A stretch of 64,000 nt of DNA from Jeotgalibaca porci (GCF_011299095.1 NZ_CP049889.1:2234200-2298199); one strand, 5' to 3'. Shown: positions 19,714 through 29,080, counted from the first letter of the stretch. Notes: generated from the letters alone by a model not told the origin. A program made the numbers and translations.

Positions 19714-20763
19714 ATGGGATTGAAAGAACAATTAGAGTTGCTTCGATTAGAAGCAATTGAAAAAATTCAAGCTGCTGCTGATTTGAATGAATTGAACACA
19801 TACCGTGTTGCTTACTTAGGGAAAAAAGGGCCGATTACGGAAGCTTTACGTGGTATGAAGAATGTATCACCGGAAGAAAGACCCGTTATTGGGGGAATTG
19901 CGAACGTAGTACGTGACGATATCGCGCAAGCAATTGAAGATGTCAAAGTTGTTTTGGAAGAAAAAGCGCTAGCAGCTCAAATTGCTTCCGAAACGATTGA
20001 TGTAACACTACCTGGTAAACAAATTTCGGTTGGAACAAAACATGTTCTGACACAAATTATGGAAGAGATTGAAGATTTCTTCTTGGGCATGGGCTACCAA
20101 ATAGTTGATGGACCAGAAGTTGAACTTGACTCATACAACTTTGAGAAAATGAACTTACCAAAAGACCATCCAGCGCGTGACATGCAAGACACGTTCTATA
20201 TTACGGATGAAGTATTGATGCGTACGCATACATCACCTGTTCAAGCACGTACGATGGAGAAACATGACTTTGCTAAAGGCCCATTGAAGATGATTAGCCC
20301 GGGTAAAGTATACCGTCGTGACAGCGATGATGCGACTCACTCGCATCAATTTACACAAGTAGAAGGTCTTGTAATCGCTGAAAATGTTACATTAAGTGAT
20401 TTAAAAGGAACGTTGGATGTCTTTGCTAAGAAATTATTCGGTGCAGACCGTGAGATCCGTCTAAGACCAAGTTACTTTCCATTTACCGAACCATCTGTTG
20501 AAGTGGATGTTAGTTGTTTCAAATGTGGTGGCGACGGCTGTAATGTATGTAAAGGCAGCGGTTGGATTGAAATTTTAGGTTCGGGCCAAGTTCATCCAGA
20601 CGTACTGGAAATGTCAGGCGTTGATTCTTCTAAATATACAGGATTTGCATTTGGTGTAGGAGCAGAACGCGTTGCGATGTTGAAATATGCAATTGATGAT
20701 ATTCGTCATTTCTACCAAAATGATAAACGGTTCTTAGATCAATTCAAGGCGAAGGAGCAATAA
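19714..20763 (+). CDS. pheS: Phenylalanine--tRNA ligase alpha subunit
   Basis: Catalytic subunit of the heterotetrameric class II synthetase that charges tRNA-Phe. The N-terminal coiled-coil region is followed by motif 2 ([24 protein letters not shown], split here) and the C-terminal motif 3 segment [16 protein letters not shown]. Length is 349 residues. It follows the T-box leader and precedes pheT by three bases. Confidence 0.98.
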   Translation: MGLKEQLELLRLEAIEKIQAAADLNELNTYRVAYLGKKGPITEALRGMKNVSPEERPVIGGIANVVRDDIAQAIEDVKVVLEEKALAAQIASETIDVTLPGKQISVGTKHVLTQIMEEIEDFFLGMGYQIVDGPEVELDSYNFEKMNLPKDHPARDMQDTFYITDEVLMRTHTSPVQARTMEKHDFAKGPLKMISPGKVYRRDSDDATHSHQFTQVEGLVIAENVTLSDLKGTLDVFAKKLFGADREIRLRPSYFPFTEPSVEVDVSCFKCGGDGCNVCKGSGWIEILGSGQVHPDVLEMSGVDSSKYTGFAFGVGAERVAMLKYAIDDIRHFYQNDKRFLDQFKAKEQ

Positions 20764-20766
20764 TCA

Positions 20767-23181
20767 ATGAAAGTATCTTATAAATGGTTACAAGAATATG
20801 TTGATTTATCAGGTATTCGTGCTGATGAACTAGCAGAGAAAATGTCGCGTACAGGTATTGAAGTAGACGGCGTTGCGAAACCAGGCGAAGGCCTGTCTAA
20901 AATTGTTGTGGGTCACACTTTAAAAGTTGTGGATCATCCTGATTCAGATCACCTGCATATTTGTCAGGTTGATGTAGGCGAAGAAGAGCCTATTCAAATT
21001 GTCTGTGGCGCTCCAAACATTGCTGCAAATCAAAAAGTGATTGTTGCCTTACATGGTGCTCGTATTGCTGGAAACTACAAGATCAAGAAAGGCAAAATTC
21101 GTGGAGAAGCTTCCCATGGGATGATCTGTTCATTAGACGAATTGGGCTATTCTGAAAGTGTTGTTCCTAAAAAATATGCAGATGGTATTTACGTTCTTCC
21201 AGCGGACACACCCATTGGAGATGACGTCGTTTCTGTATTAAATATGGACGATCAAGTCCTAGAATTAGATATTACGCCAAACCGTGCAGATGCATTGAGC
21301 ATGCGCGGGGTTGCGCACGAAGTGTCAGCAATTTACAATAAAAAAGCGCACTTCCCTAACGTAGAAGCATCAGAGACGACAGGTGATATTAAGGACTATA
21401 TCCGTGTTGAAGTTGCCGATACTACAGATGCACCTGCGTACCATATCCAAGTCATTAAAGATGTGACAATCGCAGAAAGTCCGCTTTGGTTACAAACAAA
21501 ATTGATGAGCGCGGGTATCCGTCCGATTAACAACGTCGTTGACATTACCAACTATATTTTAATCGAATACGGTCAACCTTTGCATGCATTTGACTATGAC
21601 AAGATTGGGTCGAAAGAAATCCTTGTTCGTCGTGCTACAGAGGACGAGCCATTTACAACTTTGGATGGCGTAGAACGTATCTTAGACGCTTCAAATATCG
21701 TTGTAACAAACGGTACGGAACCAATTGCTCTCGCCGGCGTAATGGGTGGATTAGATTCTGAAATTACCGACACGACTGTGAATGTAGCTTTAGAAACTGC
21801 CTTATTCGATGCTCTTTCAATCAGAAGAACAGGTTCGAAATTTAACTTACGCAGTGAGTCAAGCGCACGATTTGAAAAAGGAATTAACGTTGCAACCTTG
21901 CAAGAAGCGGGTCAAAAAGCGGCACAGTTAATCAGCGAATTGGCTGGCGGTACGATTGTAACGGGAACTGCTTCCGTAAATACTATTAAACCAGAAAATG
22001 TAACAGTTACTATTACGCTAGAGCGTATTAACCGTCTCTTAGGAACAAAGATTTCCTTAGAAGAAGTTGAATCTATCTTTGACCAACTAGCTTTTGGACA
22101 TACTGTATCCGATGATGTTATTTCTGTTTCTGTTCCACCAAGAAGATGGGACATTCGTATTGAAGCAGATATTATCGAAGAAGTAGCACGTATATACGGC
22201 TACGATCGTCTGCCATCAACTTTACCTGTAACAGCAGCCACTCCAAGTGAACTGACTAAGAAACAAAAGCTCGTACGCCAATCCCGTAACTATTTAGAAG
22301 CGGCTGGATTGACTCAAAATATTAGTTATGTTTTAACAACAGAGGAAAATGCGACTGGCTTTACCCGTGAAGAAGGGCAACCCGTTCGTCTGTCATGGCC
22401 AATGAGCGAAGACCGTTCAACGTTGCGCATGAACTTACTGGCAAGTTTGTTAGAAAACGCAACATATAACGTTGCGAGAAAGAATTCCGATATTCAATTT
22501 TATGAAATTGGCAAGATTTTCTTACCAAATGCGGGAGAGGTTCTGCCAACTGAGTCTGAACAAGTAGCGGGTATTCTAACAGGAAATATTATTGAGAAAG
22601 ACTGGCAACAAGAAGCTGTCCAAGTAGACTTTTATCATGTAAAAGGTATTCTAGAAGCATACTTTGAAGCAATCGGTGTTTCCAACGCAATTCGTTTTGA
22701 AGCAAACAGCGCAATCAACTGGATGCATCCGGGCCGTACAGCTGATATCATTTTGAATGATACGGTTATCGGTTATGTGGGACAATTGAATCCAGGGGTG
22801 TCTGCTAAGTATGACTTGAAAGAGACGTACGTTTTCGAGTTCAACCTAGATTCAGTTTTAGCTGTAAATAAAAAAGTTGTAACGCAACAGCCTATTCCTA
22901 AATATCCAGGAACAAGTCGCGACTTAGCAATTCTTGTTGCTGAGACTGTGACACATGAACAAATCACAGCAATTATCACAGCAAAAGCAGGCAAGTATTT
23001 AACGACTGTTCAGTTGTTTGATATTTATCAAGGTAAAGGAATTGAAGATGGTATGAAATCAATGGCTTACTCGTTATCGTTCCTAAATCCGTCTGCGACG
23101 TTAGTAGATGAAGAAGTAACAAAAGCCGTTGAAGCTGTAAAAGAAGCTTTAATTTCCGAATTAAACGCAACAATTAGATAA
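20767..23181 (+). CDS. pheT: Phenylalanine--tRNA ligase beta subunit
   Basis: The 804-residue editing and tRNA-binding subunit. In order it has an EMAP-like tRNA-binding domain (about 40-150), the B3/B4 editing domain with NVVDITNYILIEYGQPLHAFD, the B5 domain (about 400-475), a synthetase-like core and the C-terminal anticodon-binding domain (PKYPGTSRDLA onward). It is translated from an ATG three bases after pheS. Confidence 0.98.
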   Translation: MKVSYKWLQEYVDLSGIRADELAEKMSRTGIEVDGVAKPGEGLSKIVVGHTLKVVDHPDSDHLHICQVDVGEEEPIQIVCGAPNIAANQKVIVALHGARIAGNYKIKKGKIRGEASHGMICSLDELGYSESVVPKKYADGIYVLPADTPIGDDVVSVLNMDDQVLELDITPNRADALSMRGVAHEVSAIYNKKAHFPNVEASETTGDIKDYIRVEVADTTDAPAYHIQVIKDVTIAESPLWLQTKLMSAGIRPINNVVDITNYILIEYGQPLHAFDYDKIGSKEILVRRATEDEPFTTLDGVERILDASNIVVTNGTEPIALAGVMGGLDSEITDTTVNVALETALFDALSIRRTGSKFNLRSESSARFEKGINVATLQEAGQKAAQLISELAGGTIVTGTASVNTIKPENVTVTITLERINRLLGTKISLEEVESIFDQLAFGHTVSDDVISVSVPPRRWDIRIEADIIEEVARIYGYDRLPSTLPVTAATPSELTKKQKLVRQSRNYLEAAGLTQNISYVLTTEENATGFTREEGQPVRLSWPMSEDRSTLRMNLLASLLENATYNVARKNSDIQFYEIGKIFLPNAGEVLPTESEQVAGILTGNIIEKDWQQEAVQVDFYHVKGILEAYFEAIGVSNAIRFEANSAINWMHPGRTADIILNDTVIGYVGQLNPGVSAKYDLKETYVFEFNLDSVLAVNKKVVTQQPIPKYPGTSRDLAILVAETVTHEQITAIITAKAGKYLTTVQLFDIYQGKGIEDGMKSMAYSLSFLNPSATLVDEEVTKAVEAVKEALISELNATIR

Positions 23182-23188
23182 TACGAAG

Positions 23189-23227
23189 AGCCGCCCAAGC
23201 AAAAAGTAATGTTTGGGTGGCTTTTTA
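23189..23227 (+). terminator. Terminator of pheST
   Basis: AGCCGCCCAAGC (23189-23200) pairs with GTTTGGGTGGCT (23211-23222) with G-U pairs, then TTTTT. Confidence 0.85.
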
Positions 23228-23238
23228 CGGGTAATTTA

Positions 23239-23267
23239 CTGAAAACATCATAAAAACATGGTAAAAT
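23239..23267 (+). promoter_or_regulatory. Promoter of zapA-cvpA
   Basis: CTGAAA (23239-23244), 17 bases, then TAAAAT (23262-23267) with TG one base upstream (extended -10). Confidence 0.5.
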
Positions 23268-23297
23268 AACAAGGATGTAGTAAGAGGAGGAACGAGA

Positions 23298-23759
23298 ATG
23301 AGCGAAGATAAAAGACGCTTTAAAACCATCATTGCGGGAAGACCTTACACGATTTTAGCTAACAAACCTGAAGAACATCTTAAAACAGTATCAGAAATAG
23401 CTAATGATAAAATAACGCAAATAAAAGGCGCAATGCCGGAGTTAGATATTGAACAACGTTCTGTCTTGGTTGCTGTGAATGCAATCTCTGATGCAATCAG
23501 TAAACAAGCAGAAATTAATGCCTTGAAAGAACGTATTTCAGAGTTGGAACAAGGTAAACCACTAGCAAGTAAAACAGTGAGTACCAAAGTAACAACACAA
23601 AGTGCGCAAGTACTGGAAGCGCACAAAAAACCTGTGAGCCCAAAGAATACAACCACAGCAAAACAACGTTTACGCTCACAATCAAAGCAAGCACCCGGAA
23701 TGCCACGTGCTTCAAAGGAAAAACTATTAAATCGATCAACTGAAATGGAAAAAAGGTGA
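23298..23759 (+). CDS. zapA: Cell division protein ZapA with a long basic tail
   Basis: ZapA bundles FtsZ filaments. Residues 1-95 show the family pattern RRFKTIIAGRPYTILA and the helix with AVNAISDAISKQAEI. At 153 residues it is longer than the usual 80-100: a Thr/Lys/Gln-rich, probably disordered and basic tail covers about residues 96-153. It is followed four bases later by the cvpA-like gene, as in Bacillus (zapA-cvpA-polX-mutS2 order, here without polX). Confidence 0.9.
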   Translation: MSEDKRRFKTIIAGRPYTILANKPEEHLKTVSEIANDKITQIKGAMPELDIEQRSVLVAVNAISDAISKQAEINALKERISELEQGKPLASKTVSTKVTTQSAQVLEAHKKPVSPKNTTTAKQRLRSQSKQAPGMPRASKEKLLNRSTEMEKR

Positions 23760-23763
23760 TAAC

Positions 23764-24312
23764 ATGTTAACGTTAATTATATTAATTATCCTTTTTATCG
23801 GCGTTTATGCAGGGCAGAGACGTGGTCTGATTTTGCAGGTCGTTCATACGGCGGGTTATATCGTTTCATTTTTTGTTGCAAAAAATTATTATTTACTTTT
23901 AGCTGAGCACTTAGAAATGCTGATTCCGTATTCCCAACCAGGAATAGGAGATGAGATGGTATATTACGATACCCTAGAAAAATTGAATTTAGACCTAGCC
24001 TTTTATAACGCTTTATCATTCTTAATTATTATTGCTGCTGGGTGGTTAGTGACGAGAATCCTTGGCTACATGCTAAATTCACTCGCTTATTTACCGGTAT
24101 TGAAACAAGTCAATAATTTAGGTGGAGCAATCCTTGGGTTATTGATGCAATACTTTGGCGTATTTTTACTATTATCCTTCTTTACATTTATACCTTTTGA
24201 TTTTATTCAAAATCAATTGGCAGAAAGTGGTTTAGCAAATTGGATTATTCAAAACACGCCTTATTTATCATCTACTGTTTACGAATGGTGGGTTGGCATT
24301 ATTGCCGCGTAA
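23764..24312 (+). CDS. CvpA family membrane protein
   Basis: A 182-residue integral membrane protein with four predicted helices (about 2-20, 25-43, 78-98 and 118-145). The N-terminal GQRRGLILQVVHTAGYIVSF is typical of the CvpA / colicin V production family. Its biochemical role is unresolved. It lies between zapA and mutS2. Confidence 0.85.
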   Translation: MLTLIILIILFIGVYAGQRRGLILQVVHTAGYIVSFFVAKNYYLLLAEHLEMLIPYSQPGIGDEMVYYDTLEKLNLDLAFYNALSFLIIIAAGWLVTRILGYMLNSLAYLPVLKQVNNLGGAILGLLMQYFGVFLLLSFFTFIPFDFIQNQLAESGLANWIIQNTPYLSSTVYEWWVGIIAA

Positions 24313-24349
24313 TAGATACTGAAAATCAACCGCAGGAGAGGTGAATGGG

Positions 24350-26728
24350 TTGAATTCAAAAATAATTAAAACACTTGAATTTGAAAAGATAAGACAGCAA
24401 TTGGCAAAGTTTGCTGCAACTGAAATCGGTAAACAACAACTACTTACCTTAGAACCGTCTACTACATTCGAAGACGTACAGAGAAAGCAAGATGAGTCTG
24501 ATGATGGCCGGAAAGTGTTGCGTCTAAAAGGCGGTATTCCGGTACCCCGATTAGCTAATATCGGACTGCCATTGAAAAGATTACAGATTGGTGGAAACTT
24601 AAACGGAAAAGAGATTGCCCAAATTGGACGTGTACTTAGCACGACCAAAGAAGTAATGAGTTTTTTTGATTGGTTCCGCGAGCATGAAATTGCGTTTTTC
24701 CATCTCTATGAAATTATTGATGGTTTGGTCGATTTACCCGACTTAAGAAAAAGAATCACATCATCTGTTTCAGATGATGGCGACATATTAAGTGATGCAA
24801 GCGTTGAGCTACGCCGTATTCGTCAAGCTATCAAAAGTGGCGAGGGTGCTATCCGGACGAAATTGGATGATTTAATCCGGACCAAGGCTAGCTATTTGAG
24901 TGAAACATTGGTGACAATTAGAAATGATCGCTTTGTTTTGCCTGTGAAGCAAGAATATCGGAATGCCTTCGGGGGCATTATGCACGATCAAAGTGCGACG
25001 GGACAAACTTTATTTATTGAACCTCAAGCAGTGCTTGAATTGAATAATAAACTGCGTACCTTAAGAGCCGACGAAAAGCGTGAAGAAGAACGTATCCTTT
25101 ACGAATTATCAGCTTTACTCGAGCTGCATATCCAAGAATTACGCTATAATCATGAAATTTTGGCTATCTTAGATATGATTAATGCGAAAGCGCGTTATTC
25201 AGAAAGCATCAATGGAACGAAACCGCATTTGAGCAAAGAGAATCATGTTGCTATCTGGGCGGCACGTCACCCCTTAATTGACCAAGAAGATGTTGTTGCG
25301 AATGATTTGTTGATTGGTGAAGAATATCAAGCACTCATCATCACTGGTCCAAACACTGGGGGTAAAACGATTGCCTTGAAGACGCTTGGTTTAATCCAAC
25401 TAATGGGACAGGCGGGCTTACAAATCCCAGCTGCTGAAGACAGTCAAATTGGTATCTTTACTGAAATTTTTGCTGATATCGGTGATGAACAATCTATTGA
25501 GCAAAGTTTGAGTACCTTCTCTTCTCATATGACGAATATCGTCTCATTCTTAGATAAAGCAAATGACCAATCGTTACTATTGTTTGACGAGTTGGGATCA
25601 GGGACGGATCCGCAAGAAGGTGCTTCTCTTGCCATTTCTATACTGGATTATATCGGGGCTAAAGGGAGCTATGTCATGGCTACTACGCATTATCCCGAAT
25701 TAAAAGTGTATGCTTACAACCGCCCGGGTACAATCAATGCCAGTATGGAATTTAACAGTGAATCATTGGCTCCTACATATCGTCTGCAGATTGGTATCCC
25801 AGGCCGCAGTAATGCTTTTGACATTTCACGCAGATTGGGAATTCCATCTCAAATTATTGACCAAGCAACAGGTTTTATTCAAGAAGACAATCAGTCACTG
25901 AATGAAATGATTGCAGATTTAGAACAAAAAAGAAGAAAAGCAGAGCAGGAATCGCACCGTCTTGAAAAGCAAATTCAAGAGTCAGATCGCTTACTTGAAG
26001 AATTGAAGCGGGAAACTGAGACTTTAGAATTTGCGAAACAGAAAGAAATAGACAAGGCTAAGAAAGAAGCCAATAGCATTCTTTCCAAGACCAAAGAAGA
26101 AGCAGAGTTGCTGATGCAAGAAATCAGAGAAATGCAAATGAACGTTTCGAAGAATGCGCAGGTCAAAGAACATGAATTGATCGGTTTACGTAAACAGTTC
26201 GATGATTTGAGGCAAGAAGATACCGTTCCAAGCAATAAAGTCTTGCGTCGCGAAAAAGAAAAGAAAAAATTAAAAGTCGGGGACGAAGTTATTACAGAGT
26301 CTTATGGCCAACGTGGTATTTTAGTCGAGAAGTCCGGTCAAGATCAGTGGGTTGTCCAACTGGGAATCATGAAAATGAAATTACCTGAGACAGATTTACG
26401 CAGAATTCAACCGGAACCTGAGAAAGAAACAAGACGAACCAAGCGTCAAATTGCTACTGTCCGTTCGAATACGGCCAGTCATGTGTCAACGCAATTAGAC
26501 TTACGCGGCTTCCGCTATGAGGAAGCGTTGCAGGAGTTGGATAGTTATTTAGATGCTTCGCTACTAGCAGGGTATCCGCAAGTAACTATTGTCCATGGCA
26601 AAGGGACCGGTGCAATCAGAAAAGGCGTGACGGATGCATTGAAACGGCATCCGCAAGTAAAGTCGTTTGATTTTGCACCACAAAGTTCGGGTGGTAACGG
26701 TGCTACAATTGCGGTTTTTAAAGGTTAG
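24350..26728 (+). CDS. mutS2: Endonuclease MutS2 / ribosome-rescue ATPase
   Basis: A 792-residue MutS paralogue lacking the mismatch-recognition domain. The ATPase has a Walker A at residue 333 (GPNTGGKT) and Walker B LLLFDELGSGTDPQEGAS; a coiled coil follows (about 515-625), and a C-terminal Smr domain contains LDLRGFRYEEAL and HGKGTGAIRKG. It was described as an anti-recombination nuclease and, more recently, as a splitter of collided ribosomes in Bacillus. The start is set at TTG 24350 behind GGAGAGGTG, giving the usual MNSKIIKTLEFEKI; the GTG at 24341 overlaps the ribosome-binding site. Confidence 0.96.
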   Translation: MNSKIIKTLEFEKIRQQLAKFAATEIGKQQLLTLEPSTTFEDVQRKQDESDDGRKVLRLKGGIPVPRLANIGLPLKRLQIGGNLNGKEIAQIGRVLSTTKEVMSFFDWFREHEIAFFHLYEIIDGLVDLPDLRKRITSSVSDDGDILSDASVELRRIRQAIKSGEGAIRTKLDDLIRTKASYLSETLVTIRNDRFVLPVKQEYRNAFGGIMHDQSATGQTLFIEPQAVLELNNKLRTLRADEKREEERILYELSALLELHIQELRYNHEILAILDMINAKARYSESINGTKPHLSKENHVAIWAARHPLIDQEDVVANDLLIGEEYQALIITGPNTGGKTIALKTLGLIQLMGQAGLQIPAAEDSQIGIFTEIFADIGDEQSIEQSLSTFSSHMTNIVSFLDKANDQSLLLFDELGSGTDPQEGASLAISILDYIGAKGSYVMATTHYPELKVYAYNRPGTINASMEFNSESLAPTYRLQIGIPGRSNAFDISRRLGIPSQIIDQATGFIQEDNQSLNEMIADLEQKRRKAEQESHRLEKQIQESDRLLEELKRETETLEFAKQKEIDKAKKEANSILSKTKEEAELLMQEIREMQMNVSKNAQVKEHELIGLRKQFDDLRQEDTVPSNKVLRREKEKKKLKVGDEVITESYGQRGILVEKSGQDQWVVQLGIMKMKLPETDLRRIQPEPEKETRRTKRQIATVRSNTASHVSTQLDLRGFRYEEALQELDSYLDASLLAGYPQVTIVHGKGTGAIRKGVTDALKRHPQVKSFDFAPQSSGGNGATIAVFKG

Positions 26729-26741
26729 GCAGATAAATGGG

Positions 26742-26778
26742 TTTCGTGTATAATATTTGATATACTAAATACACGAAA
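26742..26778 (+). promoter_or_regulatory. trxA promoter inside a perfect 10-bp inverted repeat
   Basis: TTTCGTGTAT (26742-26751) and ATACACGAAA (26769-26778) are exact inverted repeats 17 bases apart. A TATAAT (26749-26754) overlaps the left arm and TATACT (26761-26766) lies between the arms. No T-run follows, so it is more likely an operator than a terminator. The regulator is unknown. Confidence 0.6.
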
Positions 26779-26799
26779 ATATAACAGGGGGAATAAATA

Positions 26800-27111
26800 A
26801 TGGTTAGAGAAATTACAGATGCAAACTTTGATACAGAAACAAAAGAAGGCGTAGTTCTTGTAGACTTTTGGGCAACATGGTGTGGACCTTGCCGTATGCA
26901 GTCACCAATCATTGATGAATTAGATGCAGAGATGGGTGACCAAGTGACTTTCGCTAAGATGGATGTAGATGCAAACCCTGCAACACCACAACAATTTGGT
27001 ATTATGGGTATCCCGACATTGCTCATTAAAAAAGATGGCGAAGTTGTAGAAAAATTGGTTGGTTACACAGCTAAAGAAAAGCTAGAAGAAGTATTAGAAC
27101 AATACGTATAA
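26800..27111 (+). CDS. trxA: Thioredoxin
   Basis: A 103-residue cytoplasmic disulfide reductase. The active site WCGPC has its cysteines at residues 28 and 31, and GIMGIPTLL holds the cis-proline. It reduces protein disulfides using thioredoxin reductase, which is not in the window. The ATG has a GGGGG ribosome-binding site. It is a single-gene unit between mutS2 and a bidirectional terminator; in Firmicutes trxA often follows mutS2. Confidence 0.97.
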   Translation: MVREITDANFDTETKEGVVLVDFWATWCGPCRMQSPIIDELDAEMGDQVTFAKMDVDANPATPQQFGIMGIPTLLIKKDGEVVEKLVGYTAKEKLEEVLEQYV

Positions 27112-27120
27112 GCAAAACCA

Positions 27121-27162
27121 AAAAACGTTAGGCTCCCAATTCGGATAGCCTAACGTTTTTTT
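27121..27162. terminator. Bidirectional terminator between trxA and yslB
   Basis: AAAACGTTAGGCT and AGCCTAACGTTTT are perfect arms with A- and T-runs on the two sides, so it can stop both convergent genes. Confidence 0.9.
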
Positions 27163-27170
27163 ATTCCATC

Positions 27171-27581
27171 TTACTCGATTGTAACGACTAGTAGAACTTC
27201 TTTTTTATCGGTGATAGTCACACGTGCTTCGCAGGAAGAACCGGTAATATGATTTATTTGTTCAGCAAGGTAGCCAGCTTCTAGTTGAAATGATACGTCT
27301 GGGTTCAGAAGTCTTGTTGAGACAAGATCACCTGTAAGCTGATACTGGTTTTGATCTTTTTCACTTTTGATTAGTATCAACTCTCCAAAGCCACAATGAG
27401 AGAAAGAATCAATAACAGCATCTTTTTCTGTCAGTGGGAACTGACGGGCAAGTTCTTTCCCGCTCCAGTATAAAATTTCATCCGTATCATCACCTAAAAT
27501 ATTGGTTAAAAGAAAATCTCTGATTAGGATGTAGTTGAAATGTGGGGAATCAATAAGTTCACTTCTCTTATCTTGAGACAT
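27171..27581 (-). CDS. YslB family protein (DUF2507)
   Basis: A 136-residue cytoplasmic protein. WSGKELARQFP near the N-terminus and FQLEAGYLAEQIN in the second half match the YslB/DUF2507 pattern. In Bacillus yslB lies near trxA and murI, as here. The function is not established. The ATG has a GAAGGAA ribosome-binding site. Confidence 0.82.
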   Translation of the reverse strand: MSQDKRSELIDSPHFNYILIRDFLLTNILGDDTDEILYWSGKELARQFPLTEKDAVIDSFSHCGFGELILIKSEKDQNQYQLTGDLVSTRLLNPDVSFQLEAGYLAEQINHITGSSCEARVTITDKKEVLLVVTIE

Positions 27582-27672
27582 TTCGTTCCTTCTTTCGTAG
27601 TTATTAATAGCATTTTTTGGTTAATTCATGCATAATTTAGATAAGTTATGGAATTGAAAGGTGGTTGTAAGC

Positions 27673-27768
27673 ATGAGAACATTTAGAAAATGGATAGGCC
27701 TCATTCTGCTTGTCCTTCCAGTTGTTAAGTATGTTCAAGACTGGAAAGAAGAGTCAAAACGCTATTAA
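27673..27768 (+). CDS. 31-residue single-pass membrane peptide
   Basis: ATG 27673 to TAA 27766-27768 encodes 31 residues starting MRTFRKWIGLILLVLPVVKY. A basic N-terminus precedes one hydrophobic helix (about 8-20) and a charged tail (QDWKEESKRY), the plan of a small membrane peptide. A good AAAGGTGG ribosome-binding site and an extended -10-like TG-CATAAT (27629-27636) lie upstream; a terminator lies downstream. No family was recognised. It may be a genuine small protein. Confidence 0.55.
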   Translation: MRTFRKWIGLILLVLPVVKYVQDWKEESKRY

Positions 27769-27806
27769 TTTGAGCGCTTTTAGGAAATTTTTATTCACAA
27801 AAAAGT

Positions 27807-27839
27807 AAGGGGCTGGGATTTATTTCCCAGCTCCTTTTT
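27807..27839. terminator. Bidirectional terminator between the small peptide gene and the PII-like gene
   Basis: AAGGGGCTGGGA pairs with TCCCAGCTCCTT, followed by T5; the reverse strand has a T-rich tail as well. Confidence 0.8.
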
Positions 27840-27855
27840 CGTCTATGAACATACT

Positions 27856-28158
27856 TTATCGCATACCGTGCATCCGCTTCACTTTCATGCTGACTAAGAG
27901 GCCTTGACCTGGTTCTGTTAAGTTAAGATTCTTATCCATGTTCTGTACGATTTCGTCCACATTTTCCTCTTTACTAATCAGTAGTAAAATATCTTTTTCG
28001 GGTTCTAGAGCCATGTTTAAGATTGTTTTTTTCTCGTGTATTCCTGAACCTCTACCTTTTAGTAATGTTCCCGAATGGGAGCCAGTTTCGGTCACAGCTT
28101 CTACCGCTTTACTGCATAAACCGCGATCCATAATCGTGATAATTGCTTGATAACTCAA
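27856..28158 (-). CDS. PII-like nitrogen-regulator family protein
   Basis: A 100-residue protein with a PII (GlnB-like) fold signature: an N-terminal beta strand (YQAIITIMDRG), GRGSGIHEKK at the T-loop start and LEPEKDILLLI. PII proteins bind ATP/ADP and control nitrogen metabolism by protein contact. This copy has a short T-loop with no tyrosine of the uridylylation kind and no amtB or glnA neighbour, so it belongs to the less-studied PII-like group. The TTG start at 28158 is preceded by GGAGGTGG. It is transcribed alone and divergent from murI. Confidence 0.8.
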   Translation of the reverse strand: MSYQAIITIMDRGLCSKAVEAVTETGSHSGTLLKGRGSGIHEKKTILNMALEPEKDILLLISKEENVDEIVQNMDKNLNLTEPGQGLLVSMKVKRMHGMR

Positions 28159-28220
28159 AGAACCACCTCCGTTTAATATTTCTTTAATTGTATCATATCC
28201 AAGCTAAACTGCCGAATATT

Positions 28221-28229
28221 TGTTATAAT
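28221..28229 (+). promoter_or_regulatory. Extended -10 promoter of murI
   Basis: TGT-TATAAT at 28221-28229, 34 bases before the murI ATG; no clear -35. Confidence 0.5.
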
Positions 28230-28262
28230 AATTGTTGTAACTAAAAGGATGGGGACGTTTAT

Positions 28263-29066
28263 ATGAATGAAAAAGCAATCGGTTTTCTTGACTCAGGTGT
28301 GGGCGGTTTAACAGTTGTTAAACAAGCGATGAAGCAATTGCCTAATGAATCCATCTACTACATTGGTGACAACGCCCGTTGTCCATATGGCCCACGACCT
28401 GCTGAAGAAATAGTGGAATTCACCTGGGAATTAGTCCAATTTTTATTGGAGAAAGAAATAAAGTTACTTGTAATAGCGTGTAATACGGCTACTGCCGTCG
28501 CGCTTGATGAAATAAGAAGCAGAATCTCTATCCCGGTCGTTGGTGTTATATTGCCTGGTAGCCGTGCTGCTATTAAGTACTCAACAAACAATCGTATCGG
28601 CGTAATAGGAACAAAAGGGACAATCGCCAGTAATGTTTATGAGCAGACCTTGCTTGATAAAGATCCCACTATCAAGGTGGAAAGTCTGAGCTGTCCAAAG
28701 TTTGTCCCTTTAGTAGAAAGTAATCAAATTAATACTTCCATCGCTAAGAAGGTTGTTTATGAGACATTGGAACCTCTAGCTAAGATGGGACTGGATACAT
28801 TGATACTCGGATGTACACATTATCCTTTATTAAAGCACCAAATCCAGAATGTTATGGGTCCACAGGTGACGCTAGTTGATTCTGGAGCAGAAGCTGTTTC
28901 TGAAGTGAGTACCTTATTGGATTACTATAATATTTCAGCAGATTATGCAAATCGAAAATCCCGTGTCTATAAATTCTTTACAACAGGTTCTGAAAGGCTA
29001 TTCTCTGAAATTGCCACAGAATGGTTGGAAATGGAACAAATTGATATTACACAAGTAACGGTTTAA
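28263..29066 (+). CDS. murI: Glutamate racemase MurI
   Basis: Makes D-glutamate for peptidoglycan. FLDSGVGGLTVV (Asp 10), IACNTATAVA and LILGCTHYPLL hold the two catalytic cysteines of the family. The 267-residue length is typical. It heads an operon with the ITPase and phosphodiesterase genes, an arrangement shared with other Firmicutes. Confidence 0.97.
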   Translation: MNEKAIGFLDSGVGGLTVVKQAMKQLPNESIYYIGDNARCPYGPRPAEEIVEFTWELVQFLLEKEIKLLVIACNTATAVALDEIRSRISIPVVGVILPGSRAAIKYSTNNRIGVIGTKGTIASNVYEQTLLDKDPTIKVESLSCPKFVPLVESNQINTSIAKKVVYETLEPLAKMGLDTLILGCTHYPLLKHQIQNVMGPQVTLVDSGAEAVSEVSTLLDYYNISADYANRKSRVYKFFTTGSERLFSEIATEWLEMEQIDITQVTV

Positions 29067-29080
29067 AGGAGAGCAAATAA

